In this document: positions 34,646-45,572 of the stretch, piece after piece
Position numbering within the stretch: the first letter of the stretch is position 1
How the letters are laid out: each line of letters begins with the position of its first letter
Assembly: GCA_963855995.1 (NCBI GenBank)
Contig: OY979716.1
Location: 41,935,818 to 41,999,817 of the forward strand
Source: Muricea muricata
Taxonomy: Eukaryota > Cnidaria > Anthozoa > Malacalcyonacea > Plexauridae
Direction: 5' to 3'
Length of the DNA: 64,000 nt
The notes under the pieces: model-generated
What the model saw: only the letters and a program-made list of their open reading frames with translations
Told to the model about the DNA's origin: nothing
Database searches by the model: none
Position numbers and translations under genes: made by a program

Positions 34646-34984
34646 CTAAGAAATCAGCCGGAATGTTTCGCCTAGGCAAGCATTACTCCTTTTGAAATGA
34701 AATCTTTCTGCAGGTTCGCATGTTATTGTTGGAATTTTAAGTGAATGACACCAACTCCTAACCATAGATTTTGGTGTTTGGGGAAAGAGCTGTTGGCAAA
34801 CCTCGATAAAGCAGTATGGTTTGTCCTTTCCTCTTTCAACATAAGTCTGTCCATGGTTAACTATAAATTGTAAAAATAGAATGAAAAAGAATATAAGCAT
34901 GGCATTTGCATAGCCTTTTAGAACAGAAAACTCCACCAACCCTAACCTTAACCTAGGGTTACATATCACATATGCATTGTTCAA
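34646..34984 (-). CDS. Hypothetical ORF next to Harbinger transposase
   Basis: A minus-strand frame of 112 codons with a hydrophobic stretch near residues 28-45 and then 'SMVRSWCHSLKIPTITCEPAERFHFKRSN'. The second half looks like real coding sequence. The first half may be intronic. It lies divergent to the PIF/Harbinger transposase at 35104, so it could be an exon of an unrelated gene or of an element protein. No domain recognised. Confidence 0.3.
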   Translation of the reverse strand: MNNAYVICNPRLRLGLVEFSVLKGYANAMLIFFFILFLQFIVNHGQTYVERGKDKPYCFIEVCQQLFPQTPKSMVRSWCHSLKIPTITCEPAERFHFKRSNACLGETFRLIS

Positions 34985-35090
34985 AGCTGAGTTATCCTTA
35001 ACCCTAGGTTAAAGGTAGAGTTAAATTTAACCCTTCTCGCTAGGTAGGTTAAATCATTTAAACCTAGGTTAACATGTCAATTTACAAATA
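34920..35090. repeat. Repeated TTAACCTAGGTTAA-like words upstream of Harbinger gene
   Basis: Inverted and direct copies of 'aacctaggtt'/'ttaaccctaggttaa' occur at about 34949, 34998 and 35060. The same type of word occurs in the Harbinger-like repeats near 16140 and 22415. They probably are terminal or subterminal repeats bound by the element's DNA-binding protein. Confidence 0.45.
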
Positions 35091-35778
35091 AAAAAGCTAT
35101 AAAATGGCTGATAATTTTGCAGTAAATTTATTTCGCGTAATTTATCCTCGCCGTGAATGAGGATGCTGCCCATGGGGTTTCAAATATTGATGGTCTCAAT
35201 GATAGTGAGTTAAGGGCAAGATACAGGTTTGGTAGAAATTCAATAAATTATATCACAAACCTGCTTTACGAAGATTTAGTTCGTTATAGGCAGCGAGGCC
35301 ATGCACTGGAGCCAGAGCAGCAAGTCCTCATTGCTTTGAGGTTTTTCGCATCTGACAGTTTTCTCCAAGTTATAGGCGATAGTCTCGGGGTAAACAAGTC
35401 AACAGTATCGCGAACCGTAAAAGATGTATCTGTAGCACTCAACAGAAGGCAGCATCAGTTTATAAAATGGCCATCTAACGACGAATTTGATAGAATAAAA
35501 AACAATTTGTTTTTGCTGACTGGCTTTCCATCTGTCATTGGATGTGTTGATTGTACACACGTTAGAATCCAGGCGCCACACAGTAATGAGAACAATCTGC
35601 GACTTCAGCTCTAGCAACACGTGTAGTGTCACATGGTCAAGAAACTTGAAATGCGGACACTTTGCTGCAATTATTATACTTGATAAATAGGTGATCGCGC
35701 TACAATCAAAACTTTACCACTTTTTCTTTGCTAAATAAAAATAATTTGCATGTAGGTTCGTTGTTAACTACAAATATA

Positions 35779-36009
35779 ATGTCTGGAGGACAAAATACGG
35801 ATTTTAAGGCAATGAGCGTAGCCGCAATAAAGAAATATTTGCAAGAGCGTGGCGTAAGTGTAAATGGCTATCTGAAACCTGGTCTGGTTGAAATCGCAGT
35901 TGCGGTTGAAAAGATGATGTTACCCGTCGATCCCAACTTTGAAAGGGTAAACGATGCACATTCAACGAAGCAAAGATTAAATATTCATGATATTCAGATT
36001 ATATATTGA
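35779..36009 (+). CDS. SAP-like domain fragment, left arm
   Basis: ATG 35779 opens 'MSGGQNTDFKAMSVAAIKKYLQ'-type sequence; I read residues 10-45 as a SAP-like helix-loop-helix ('LQERGVSVNGYLKPGLVEIA'). SAP domains bind AT-rich DNA. It ends at the palindrome centre with 'IHDIQIIY', so it is a truncated head of a larger protein. Confidence 0.5.
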   Translation: MSGGQNTDFKAMSVAAIKKYLQERGVSVNGYLKPGLVEIAVAVEKMMLPVDPNFERVNDAHSTKQRLNIHDIQIIY

Positions 36010-36317
36010 TATATCAGGTGGTTAAAAATGTCGCAGAGTCCAAACGGCGGAGAGTTAATAAAATCGTTCTTTGTTTTCATTGTAAAAGGATCCTCAATCT
36101 GAATATCATGAATATTTAATCTTTGCTTCTTTGTATGTGCATCGTTTACCATTTCAAAGTTGGGTTCGACGGGTAACATCATCTTTTCAACCGCAACTGC
36201 GGTTTCAACCAGACCAGATTTCGGATAGCCATTTACACTTACGCCACGCTCTTGCAAATATTTCTTTATTGCGGCTACGCTCATTGCCGTGAAATCCGTA
36301 TTTTCTCCTCCAGACAT
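35994..36317 (-). CDS. SAP-like domain fragment, right arm
   Basis: This is the inverted twin of the left-arm ORF, from ATG 36317. It is about 90% identical by eye and extends about 30 residues further ('FINSPPFGLCDIFNHLIYQ') before stopping. The extension resembles the N-terminal region of SWIM/YqaJ-type accessory proteins of DNA transposons, but I cannot prove that from this fragment. Confidence 0.5.
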   Translation of the reverse strand: MSGGENTDFTAMSVAAIKKYLQERGVSVNGYPKSGLVETAVAVEKMMLPVEPNFEMVNDAHTKKQRLNIHDIQIEDPFTMKTKNDFINSPPFGLCDIFNHLIYQYII

Positions 36318-37224
36318 TATATTTGTAGTTAACAACGAACCTACATGCAAATTATTTTTATTTTTAATTATTTTTAAGTTTTGATTGTAGCGCGATCACC
36401 TATTTATCAAGTATAATAATTGCAGCAAAGTGTCCGCATTTCGAGTTTCTTGACCACGTGACACTACACGTGTTTCCAGAGCTGAAGTCGCAGATTACGT
36501 AAACAGAAAACGATACCACTTGATTAACGCTCAAGGAATTTGTGATTATGAAGGTACTTGAACTGAGAAATTCCTAATTATCAACAGTCTCTATCAACAA
36601 TTTAAATTGAATTAATTTGCTATTTTAGAAAAATACTCTCTGGGAGTGAAGGAGAGAACACAGGGGGGAGAAGACCAAAAATGTTTACATAAAATAACTA
36701 TGTTTTGGAAGTGGGAAAAACTAATTTCTACATTCTATTTTAGGAAAAGTCACAAATATAGCTCGGTGGCCAGGAAGTACTCATGATAGCCACGTCTTTT
36801 GAACCTCACAAATTTGTAACTATCTTAAAGACAACCATCGAAACCTAGAAGATGGCATTCTGCTTGGTGATAGTGGGTATGCATTGAAGTCCTATCTAAT
36901 GACCCTATATAATGATCCAACAACAACCAACCAGAGGGCATTCAATCGAGCTTACAGGAAAAAAGGGTCATTATTGAGCAAACCTTTGGATGATGGAAAA
37001 GGCGATTCCATCTTTTGCATTCAGAAATAAGAATGCAGCCAAAAAAGGTTTGTCAGCTAATTGGTACATGTGCAAAATTGCATAACATTGCAATTTCATT
37101 CAATGAGCCTATGGAAGACCTAGATGATGGTGATGATGATGACCAACCAGATGTCCAGGAATATCTAGGACTTGAGAATGGCCAGCTTGTCAGAGACCAC
37201 ATAACAAACATTTTCTTAACTTAA

Positions 37225-37765
37225 GTAATTAAGCTACATTGCACTCTAGTGTGCTCTTTTCATCACGGTTGCAATTGAGGCAGGTTAACTTTTTCGTCAC
37301 TATTCCAATCAAAGTAGGTCATTTGCTTTGCTAATGACCTACTTCACAAATAAGGAGACAAAGCATAGGCTAAGCCCACATAATGCAAAGCCTTGCGAGA
37401 GCAGAGGCTTACACTTACTTTTGCATGTTATAAGGTCAACCTACTCAACCCATTGATTCAACCCATAACAATTTATAGTTAAATGGTGAGACAGCAAATA
37501 TAAGTCGCTGTGATACACACAATTTTATTTATGTTGTATCCAAGCTGATACTGGATTGCAATAACCGTAATATTTGATGAATTTATATATACAATATAAA
37601 TAATTTTGAAACTACTATTGCATGTTAATATTAAATATGTTTAGCAAATTATTGTTTAATAGGCAGTTCAAATATGAACAATACACTACCGACAAATGTT
37701 AATTAAAGCAATTGTGAACGACACTTACAAGAGTGCTTAATAAATATATTGAATTAATAAAGCGT
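37225..37765. other. Spacer between convergent Harbinger genes
   Basis: AT-rich; no gene. It probably is the 3' UTR region of both element genes. Confidence 0.35.
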
Positions 37766-38093
37766 TATTCTTTCATAGGCCGGATTTGCATTTGGAGCTT
37801 TTCCTTTTTCAAGAGTAAGACCTTGCGACATCGAAGCACTTCGGCTTGTAATTTTAATACCTCTTGGTTTGCGATTCTTCACTGCTTTTCTTTCTTACTG
37901 GGGGGCAGGAAGAACAGGGGTAGCTCTTGCAGGTACAGGGAATGAATGAGGAATAAATATTTTTCCTGTGATAAGGATGGAGGTATTGGTCGCATATCAT
38001 CATCATCAGACTCCTCAGCGAATGGGTCAATAGTACCTTCAAGTGCAGCTGAAGCAGTCGCAAAGCATGATATTCTATTCAGCTCTTCTTAAT
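37766..38093 (-). pseudogene. Second Harbinger protein, C-terminal part (acidic region and leucine-rich coil)
   Basis: On the minus strand a frame from about 38088 encodes 'EELNRISCFATASAALEGTID', an acidic Asp run and 'RPIPPSL', stopping at TGA near 37877. In another frame the sequence continues as 'NQEVLKLQAEVLRCRKVLLLKK', a heptad-leucine coil ending 'RPMKE' before 37766. Autonomous Harbingers carry a transposase and a Myb/MADF-like partner with this sort of acidic and coiled-coil tail. Here only the tail is recognisable and it is frame-broken. Confidence 0.5.
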
Positions 38094-38250
38094 GACCCAA
38101 GCTGTTGAATAAAAGTAACATTTGAAAATGCAAAGTTTATGTGGGAGAAGGGGTTCTGGGGTAAGAAGACTCCAATTGTATAATGCGTGGCTTCATCCCT
38201 ACTCATGTCACATCCTATGCTGCACTGATTCTAAACTGAAAATGCTCTGT
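38092..38250. repeat. Direct repeat, copy 1 (about 155 bp)
   Basis: 'taatgacccaagctgttgaa' through 'gctgcactgattctaaactga' is repeated at 39193-39345 in the same orientation, with a few substitutions. The spacing is about 1.1 kb. Confidence 0.9.
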
Positions 38251-39192
38251 AATAAAGCCTTGCCAGGGGTGGCCAATCCCTGACGAAACCTGACCAAGAT
38301 AACAACACTTGGACAACGCTTAGGCCCCAACTTGTCCAGGGAGCATAAAAACTCCAATGAACAGTCCTTAACCTGACCAAGGGGCACTAGGCCCCTATGG
38401 ACAGTTCTCAGATAGATATTGTATATATGTGACGTATAGAGTTTAAGGGGCTGAAGTTGACATTTTAGAGACTTCATCCCGAACCACGTAATTTATTAAT
38501 AAAACCAACAAAATAACTTTCTTTTGTTTTTACATGATTCTATATAGTATGTATTATCTAATTATGATGTTAATCAGTGAATACTAGAAAATTAATCAAT
38601 GAGTTAACTACATTCGACCGTTCCCTTCCACTTGCCTTCATATATTTATCTACTCTTAAAACAGTGTTTTCGTTGACAGTATCGATATTCCATTTCTGTA
38701 TATTTTTCTTATATGTGGTATATCTACAGTAATGATACTATCGCAAGCTTTCTAATTTAAGTGATATAAGGCTTTTGAACGCATTGAAGGTAAACGTAAA
38801 AAGCGCCAGGCATTGAAAAAACAGTGGTGGGTGGGTGGGAAAATTTTCTTAAACAAGTTAACTGCACGAGTGCTAACTGTGAATGGTGGTCCTATGATGT
38901 GATCCACATAATATGCGTACCCTGTGCTGAACTGAGCCTTATCATTGGTTAATTCCCGTCCACACCTAAGGAGGTTTTACATGCCTATGCAATAACACGA
39001 GCATTTCAGGTGAAAGGCGCGCAGCTAGACCGAAGTTTAGGCTTTCAGCCATTATTATAACTCGATAAGATGAAACAGGATTATGTCATTGATGTAGTCA
39101 GAAGGAACTATCTTTTCGCACCTTTAACATAAAAGCTTACCTTCAACGTGTTGCCTCATTAACTTAAATTTATATAAGCTATAAATTTGCTT
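38251..39192. other. Gene-free stretch of 0.9 kb
   Basis: A loose inverted pair around 'cctgaccaagataacaacac' and 'aacctgaccaaggggcac' (38288-38390) is the only structure seen. Confidence 0.35.
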
Positions 39193-39345
39193 TAATGACC
39201 CAAGCTGTTGAATAAAAGTAACATTTGAAAATGGAAAGTTTATGTGGGAGAAGGGGTTCTGGGGTAAGAAGACTCCAATTGTATAATGCGTGGCTTTATC
39301 CCCACTCATGTCACATCCTATGCTGCACTGATTCTAAACTGACAA
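39193..39345. repeat. Direct repeat, copy 2 (about 155 bp)
   Basis: Partner of 38092-38250. The inverted-repeat element at 39354 follows directly. Confidence 0.9.
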
Positions 39346-39353
39346 TACTCTGT

Positions 39354-39657
39354 ATTATGCACAAGAGTTTAATTCACAAGCTTGACACCTCTGGGCCTGT
39401 GGGAATTGATCCTTTTGTACGGCAAAGCAAGTTAGAGAGTTGTTTACATCGTCTCGCTTTTTCGGAATGGGTAAGAGGTGGACTGATTCTAATGGTACCT
39501 TCACAGTTAATAGTTGATGTCACTCAATTTCTTGTTTTCAATTGGCGATCACAATCATCCAGGCTATGGCAGCGCTTGTTTCACCATGTTTTTGCCGTAC
39601 AAAAGGATGAATTCCCAGAGACCCAGAGGTGTCAAAAGCTTGCCTATTGTGCATAAT
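39354..39657. mobile_element. Small inverted-repeat element
   Basis: It starts ATTATGCACAA and ends with TTGTGCATAAT. The arms of about 70 bp contain 'agcttgacacctctgggcc' and 'ttgtacggcaaa' with their complements. No clear target duplication. Confidence 0.65.
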
Positions 39658-39961
39658 AATTACGTTTCAATTTTAGGGCAAATATAATTACTAAAATAAT
39701 GTATCGAGTATTTTTGAGACTTACTGCTTGCAAGGCTTCAAAACGAGTAAGATACTCACTTCCTCGATTTGAAAACCCCATTATTTCAGTCAACCAAATT
39801 GCTCTCCAGCGTAAGTCTTGGCTATATGCTTGTTTCAACATGTTTTTGCCGTACAAAAAATGAATTCCCAGAGGCCCAGAGGTGTCAAGCTTGTCTATTG
39901 TGCATAATAATTTCGTTCTAATTTTAGGGCATATATAATTACTAAAATACTGTATCGATTG
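39584..39961. repeat. Right-arm repeat, second partial copy of the small element
   Basis: The right arm and its flank (39584-39711, through 'attactaaaataatgtatcg') are repeated in the same direction at about 39836-39961 ('tttttgccgtacaaaa' to 'attactaaaatactgtatcg'). Confidence 0.7.
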
Positions 39962-40024
39962 TACATACATATATACATACATATATACATACATAGATAC
40001 ATACATATACACATACATATACAT
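39962..40024. repeat. Microsatellite (ACATACATAT)n
   Basis: Imperfect repeats of acatacatata/acatacatag, followed by a short (att)n run. Confidence 0.9.
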
Positions 40025-40761
40025 TATTATTATTATTTGCTTATTCCGTTTTAATCACTTTCACACGACTGCATGTGAGTTGTTTTTTGGCAAGAATAAA
40101 AATAACTTGGCATATTAAAAACATCGTTTTGCCCTTGTCTTCATTTTCAATATTTTTGGAAACTTTTGTTGTTAATTTTACAAATCGACTGTGCCTTAAT
40201 CGATATATTGAAGCTTATACTTTGCAATTCTGAGCAGCGAACGCAGACTGACAGCTAGCTATGCTTAACTCACTGTGCAAGCTGCTATATTTCACGAGTC
40301 AGTATTGTGTTTGATTTAGATTATGCAACTCAAGCAGAAACCAATTTGAAACAAATAAACTGTGTCAAAATTTAGCTCTAATAAGATGCCGAATGCCGCT
40401 AGAACCAACACTAATTTTTTTTAAAGCAGACTTAAATTTAAGTATAGTTTGAAGAAATAGATTGTCCCTTGTGTGAGCAGAATTTTTTTTTTCTCACTGG
40501 TCGTAATACCGGAATAGAATTTCTTAATATGTGTCAAATACAGATCTTGTGCTCAGTATTTCTCAAGATATCTCATGTGGGAAAGCAATCATATTTGTAT
40601 CGCATGTCTAAAACTGCATTAAAAGATATTCAGCTGATTAGATCAGGTAAGATTACAAGTAGTATAAGATGTGCCGGGTCTGGCGTTACTCCAATAACCG
40701 CCCCCACCCCATTTTTTGCCGGGCTTAAGAATTCCAAGATGGCGCCACTCAAAAAAAAATC

Positions 40762-42264
40762 CTAAAAAAATTTCCTAAGGAATTTTCCGCAAGTCCACTT
40801 CACCCGTTGTAACATGAAGTATTTCTCCAACTGCTTGAACATTTGAACCTGAAAGTGAGATAAACAATCAGCTAATTTGTTTCTAACGCCTGCAATATGT
40901 TTGGCTTTGAAAAGAATATTATTCTCGAGGCACACCAGGACTAGCTTATGGACAAATACCATTAAGGTCTTATCGCGGCAAGATTGCTTATTGATAACAT
41001 GCACGAGAGCCTTGTTGTAAGTAAAAAACAAAATTGACTGATTGTGCATTTTATCGCCCCACAGACATAAACTAAGAACGTTAGGAAGGAATTCTAAAAT
41101 AGCAATATTACGGTGTAGCCAACTAGGGGGCCAGCACCCATAGCACCATGAACTGCCGAAAACGGCGACATTCTTCATTGCGAAAGAACGAAATGCCGTT
41201 AAAAGACGACAAAAATGTAAGCCAAACATGTAAATCTTTCTTAACGTCAGAACGCAATCTAATATGGTGAGGTTTCATAACACCTTGCGTAAGATCGTAA
41301 AGACACCGCATAAAAGCAACCCCTGGCGCCACAACAGAAGCAGCAAAATTTAAAAGTCCAAGTAAGGACTGAAGCTCCTTAAGTTTAACTTTTTTACGAT
41401 GTAAAAAATCCTTAATGATATCAACACATTTAGCGATTTTGTCACGAGGTAGACGAGCTTCGCAACGAATTGTGTCGATTCCGGCAAATGTAAGAGTAGT
41501 GGAAGGACCGCATGTTTTATTTGGTGCTATGGGGACGCCCAATTGGCTGCACAATAAGATAAAGCGATTTAAATTTTGCTGACACTGAGCGTAGGTAAGT
41601 GATACAAACAGAAAATCGTTCAATAAATGGAGGAGTTCGTCGACTTCGAGTTTATGACGAGCAATCCATTCTATTGCCGTGCTAAACATTTCAAATGTCT
41701 TACATAAACTTTTCCTGTAAGTTTAGCCGAAACGCGCAAGTCTATGGGCAAACTTGAAGAAAGAAAAACTTGAGTCGGGACAACAGAATTTGCTACATTA
41801 GAAACAGGCAATAACTGAGCCACACCTGTAATTCGAGAGTGAGCCGCATTTATCGCGCTGTTTACCACGCTGGTCGTGTAATTGTCTGACAACTGTGACG
41901 GCAGTGGGTGCTGCACTGTGTCTTGGTTTTGTCGAGCTGCCAGCTGCTTGCTAACTTCGGTTGTTACTGCGGTAACGATAGACTCCATAAGTTCCTGCGT
42001 GGGGGGTACTGAAGGATTAGAATCAACAGTTGGTGGTGGTGCGACTTCAAGTAGTGGCTGGGGCTCACCCACACTCTGAGAAGCCAAGGTTGCATTACAT
42101 GTTGAAGTACGTCCGCTGCGTCGGGCAGGTGGATCTTCATCTGTAGCTTGAGCTGATCTGGCATGGTGGCCACGCTTGCGAGTCAAGGATTTTTTTGGTG
42201 GCATATGTTGATGTTGGGGCAGCTGGCAGAGCAGGAGATGCTGGAGTTTTTTCTGACTCAACAT
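40762..42264 (-). pseudogene. DIRS-type retroelement remnant (gag end, RT, RNase H)
   Basis: Minus strand. 42264-41671 is a gag-like ORF with basic/Ser-rich start, Pro-rich middle and 'VFLSSSLPIDLRVSAKLTGKV', a motif that ends the conserved part of DIRS gag. It then breaks off. 41689-41123 is the C-terminal half of a DIRS RT: 'FSTAIEWIARHKL', 'LLHLLNDFLFV' in place of the usual L-D-D-F, 'LGVPIAPNKT', 'TFAGIDTI' and 'LQSLLGLLNFA'. 41229-40762 is the RNase H ('FFTYNKALVHVINKQSC', 'KHIAGVRNKLADCLS') with the catalytic Asp and Glu replaced. The tyrosine recombinase is absent. The missing start of RT points to an internal deletion near 41700. Confidence 0.8.
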
Positions 42265-42267
42265 TGA

Positions 42268-42784
42268 AAGAAGGCCTTAACAACTAACTTTTTGGATCTA
42301 CCAGAAGCAAGTGCATTACCAGGAGTATCAACCAAGATATCACATAATGTTGTGGGGGATGATGCCTTCCCTTTAAAGATGTGATTGATGAAGCCCTTCC
42401 CTTATTGCAATTTGGACAAAGAGAAACGTATATTTAATTACAAATTGTCACGAGCATGCAGAGTTGTTGAAAATGCCTTTGGCGTTTTAGCCCACAGATG
42501 GAGAGTATTTTTAACAACCATTAAATCATCACCTGAGAAAGTCACTGGCATTATTTTTGCAGCCTGTTGTTTACACAATTTAATGATTGAAAAAAAACAA
42601 AGCAAGTTGCACATCAGCTGCAGACCTAGAGAATGCAGATCATACATTGATAAGAGAAACCTGGAGAAATAACCATGTTTTGAACAGCATACAGCCAACC
42701 ACCCTCCACAATGCATCAAGAGATGCAAAAACCCAAAGGGAACTTTTGACAAGTTACTTCAGTAACCACGGATCGGTACCTTGA
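42268..42784 (+). pseudogene. PIF/Harbinger transposase 2, C-terminal remnant
   Basis: It begins directly where the DIRS remnant ends. 'FLDLPEASALPG' and the second catalytic Asp in 'VVGDDAFPL' are followed by an in-frame TGA at 42382, then 'RIFNYKLSRACRVVENAFGVLAH' with the catalytic Glu, and 'GIIFAACCLHNLMI'. A shift into frame 42587-42784 brings the usual end 'NASRDAKTQRELLTSYF...GSVP'. The first half with the first Asp is missing. It is a different subfamily from copy 1. Confidence 0.85.
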
Positions 42785-42923
42785 CAACACAATATGGTTG
42801 TTCAGCCATGCTGTTTAAACAAGCATGTAAAATGTATATATGTAGACTTTCTGAAAATATGTATCATTAACTATATGGTTTTATACTTATAAATTGTTGC
42901 ATTAAATAAATAATTGAATTTCT

Positions 42924-43160
42924 TCAATACATACTAACCAAATCAATGTTTGAAATTGATGCCTGAGTTGCCACATGGGGGGCCAAAAACTGAAGTTTAT
43001 CAAGTAGCCATTGAGTGTGCTTTGTTGGGTTTTTTCTTGCACTTCTACTAGGTTGTGGCTTCTTAGCTTTACTAAAGCTGTTCCTCAGGGCCCTGATTTT
43101 AGCTTTGACCCACTCACCTAGAATGAATTTACACATATTTACCAACACATTCACCAACAC
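42924..43160 (-). pseudogene. MADF-domain partner of Harbinger 2, exon fragment
   Basis: The minus-strand frame contains 'VKAKIRALRNSFSKAKKPQPS', 'SARKNPTKHTQWLLDKLQFLAPHV', a pattern of the C-terminal half of MADF/Myb-like DNA-binding domains. It is convergent with the transposase, as is usual for the second Harbinger gene. Only one exon-like piece is visible and its N-terminal residues look like run-on. Confidence 0.6.
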
Positions 43161-43380
43161 AGTAGTTTTTCTGCCTAATTGTGTGGCAGTGGATTAAATC
43201 ACAATCTTTTTGATAAACCATTAAGAAATTTTAAATCTATGCATCACTTGAATGAGTGAGTGAGTGAACTTTTTAGCCTTTAATGAACCACATCATGGCA
43301 TCACCATGTGCTCGGTATAAAACTAATCTGGCTTTACACATGAAAATATCCAAGAAAAGAAGCTTTTTTGTCTTTCCGTT

Positions 43381-45423
43381 TTGACAGCTAGACGTGAAAA
43401 CATTGACCCGGATAAAGTAGTTTTTAATCTTTCCAAACGTGTTCTTTCTGCTCAAGAGAAATCCATCTTGGCTAGAGGGCTGAACTTTTCTATTTCACCA
43501 CGCAAACTTGATTATGTTGATTTTCTTGTATCATTTGAATTGTTACACAGAAATGTTTGTAAAGAAACAATCACGCGTGAATCTAAGATGATAAAGATTT
43601 TGTCAAAACACGATTAAAGAACATAGCTCTTTCTGGTTTACGCAACTACAATGCACGGCAATGTGTGTTTACAGCAGAGGAATTTAAAATCCTGAAGAAT
43701 TTGAAGAATTATAATTCAATTTTTGTCTTAAAATTAGATTAAGGAAATGGCATGGTCATATTAAACCGGGATGATTATTACTCTAAAATGGAAACGATAT
43801 TAAATGACACTAGTAAATTTAAGCTGCTTGAACAAGATCCTATTCAAATTACATTTAAGCGAGAAAACAAAGATAGACGTTTTTTGTCTAAACTTAAAGC
43901 AGATAACGTAATTAGTGATGAGTTATATAATAAGTTAGCTCCAACTGGATCAAGATGTGGTATATTATATGGTCTACCCAAAGTTCATAAGCCTTCTGTT
44001 CCACTTTGTCCTGTTTCATTTATTAATAGTGACTCTTTTCCACTCACTGAATTTCTGGTACCTTTACTATGTCCTATTTCCACCAACCAGTATACTACAC
44101 ATGACACATTTTCGTTTGTTAAGGAATTACTTCAACTAAAATTCGATAATGAAATTGTGATGGCTAGTTTTGATGTTACTTCACTGTTTACCAACATACC
44201 TTTGGATGAAACCATAGAAATTATTGCTTAACAACTTTTTCACAATCCCAAAATTTTTCATGGTTTTTTCGCGAGCCGAATTTATCAAACTTTTGAATTT
44301 AGCTGTAAAAAATTGTCACTTTCTATATTTAATGGAAAATTTTACGATCAGGTTGATGGTGTACCCATGGGTTCACCCCTTGGCCCGTTGCTAGCCAAGA
44401 TTTTCCTTTCTTTTCATGAAATAAGATGGCTCAAAGATTGTCCTGTGCATTTTAAACCATTGCACTATCATTGTTATGTTCATTATTCCTTCGTAGTTTT
44501 TCGATCACGTGACCATATCATTCCATTTCTTGAGTATTTAAATTCTAGACACCCTAATATTAAATTCACATACAAAATTGAAAAAGATCATTGTGTACCT
44601 TTTCTTGATGTAAATATTATGTTTTCTAATGGTATTTTCTCGACATCTGTTTACCGGAAGCCTACATTTACAAGTTTGTTTACTAATTTTGATAGTTTCA
44701 TTCCTATTTCCTACAAAAGAGATTTAATAAATACACTTTTATTTCATTATTTTAATATTTCATCCTCTTATGCCATCTTTCATGCTGAAGTTGAATAATT
44801 TAAAAAGATCATGAATTTAAATGGTTATCCAGAAAAGTTTTTGACAGAATTGTGAGATCCTTTTAAACAAAATATTTGAAAAGCCGTCATCTACTTCTGA
44901 GCCTATTGAGCCTAAAAGAATTGTTCTTTTCATGCTTCCTTTTTCAGGCCTACATTCCGTTCAAATTCGAAATCAAATTAATAAACTATTTTCCTCAGCT
45001 TATCCACATATTCAAATTTGTAGCATTTTTCGACCTATGCAAAGACGTTCGACTTTTTTCCGCTTTAAAGACCACATTCCTTTAAGCTTAAGATCGCGTA
45101 TTGTTTATAAATACAAGTGTCAATGCTGTAATGCATTGTGTCATTTGTGTGTTGGCGAAACCGTTTGCCATTTTCATAAGCACATTTCTGAACACATGGG
45201 AATTTCAGGCTCTACTGGTAAACCACTTTCAAAACCTCCTTTGTCTAACATTTTTGATCATCATCAGTCTTCTGGTCACCCTATCTCTCCTGATGATTTC
45301 TCCATTCTGTCCTCCTGCTCTTCATCTTTTGAACTTTTGTCAAGGGAAAGTTTACTTATCTCTAAACGTAAGCCTTCGCTTAATGCCAATCTTAGTTCTG
45401 TACCTTTAACCTTGTATAATTAA
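43381..45423 (+). pseudogene. Penelope-like element 1: reverse transcriptase and GIY-YIG endonuclease, dead
   Basis: Pieces in several frames: 43381-43617 ('VVFNLSKRVLSAQEKSILARGLNF'), a joint near 43700 ('LKNYNSIFVLKLD'), and 43752-44231 with RT ('SRCGILYGLPKVHK', motif A 'ASFDVTSLFTNIPL'). 44313-44798 has 'VDGVPMGSPLGPLLAKIF', then a motif C reading 'CYVHYSFVVF' where Y-V-D-D is expected, and 'VPFLDV'. The last piece, 44932-45423, holds the GIY-YIG-type nuclease ('YKYKCQCCNALCHLCVGET', 'HKHISEHMG'), with the YIG core changed. Loss of both motif C aspartates and several stops show long inactivity. Confidence 0.85.
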
Positions 45424-45572
45424 TCCTACCTTGCATGACCTTTGTATAGTAAACTGTAAATATGTCCTTAGTTTTGTTATTGCCTATTTTAAATCGGTAA
45501 CCATTTTTTGTAACCTTAGAATTTTGTGCTTTATATATAAGCTTTTGTACATATTACAATACCTTAATTGCT

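Larger units (their letters stand above)
35597..36493. mobile_element. Foldback element with AT target duplication and SAP-like ORFs in both arms
   Basis: Terminal inverted repeats of about 400 bp start CTGCGACTTCAGCTCT (35597) and end with the complement (36493). AT flanks both ends (35595-35596, 36494-36495). Removing the element plus one AT restores the transposase reading frame of the host Harbinger. Both arms encode the same small protein head. The AT duplication suggests ISL2EU-type mobilisation. Confidence 0.85.
35104..37224 (+). pseudogene. PIF/Harbinger transposase 1, spliced, interrupted by a foldback element
   Basis: ATG 35104 ('MADNFAVNLFRVIYPRR') shifts frame near 35157 into 'DELNDSELRARYRFG'-type sequence (frame 35153-35596). 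A helix-turn-helix 'DSLGVNKSTVSRTVKDV' and the first catalytic Asp in 'IGCVDCTHVRIQAPH' follow. The frame stops at an inserted element (35597-36493) and resumes exactly in phase at 36496 ('YVNRKRYHLINAQGICDYE'). A GT-AG intron 36553-36743 follows, then 'GKVTNIARWPGSTHDS' and the second Asp in 'LLGDSGYAL'. A TGA after 'HVF', a frameshift near 36960 and another TGA flank the catalytic Glu ('VIIEQTFG'). It ends at TAA 37222-37224. Confidence 0.85.

Noticed and set aside
39644-40024. ORF with Met-Tyr-Val repeats
   Set aside because: It is the translation of the acatacatata microsatellite plus a repeat arm.
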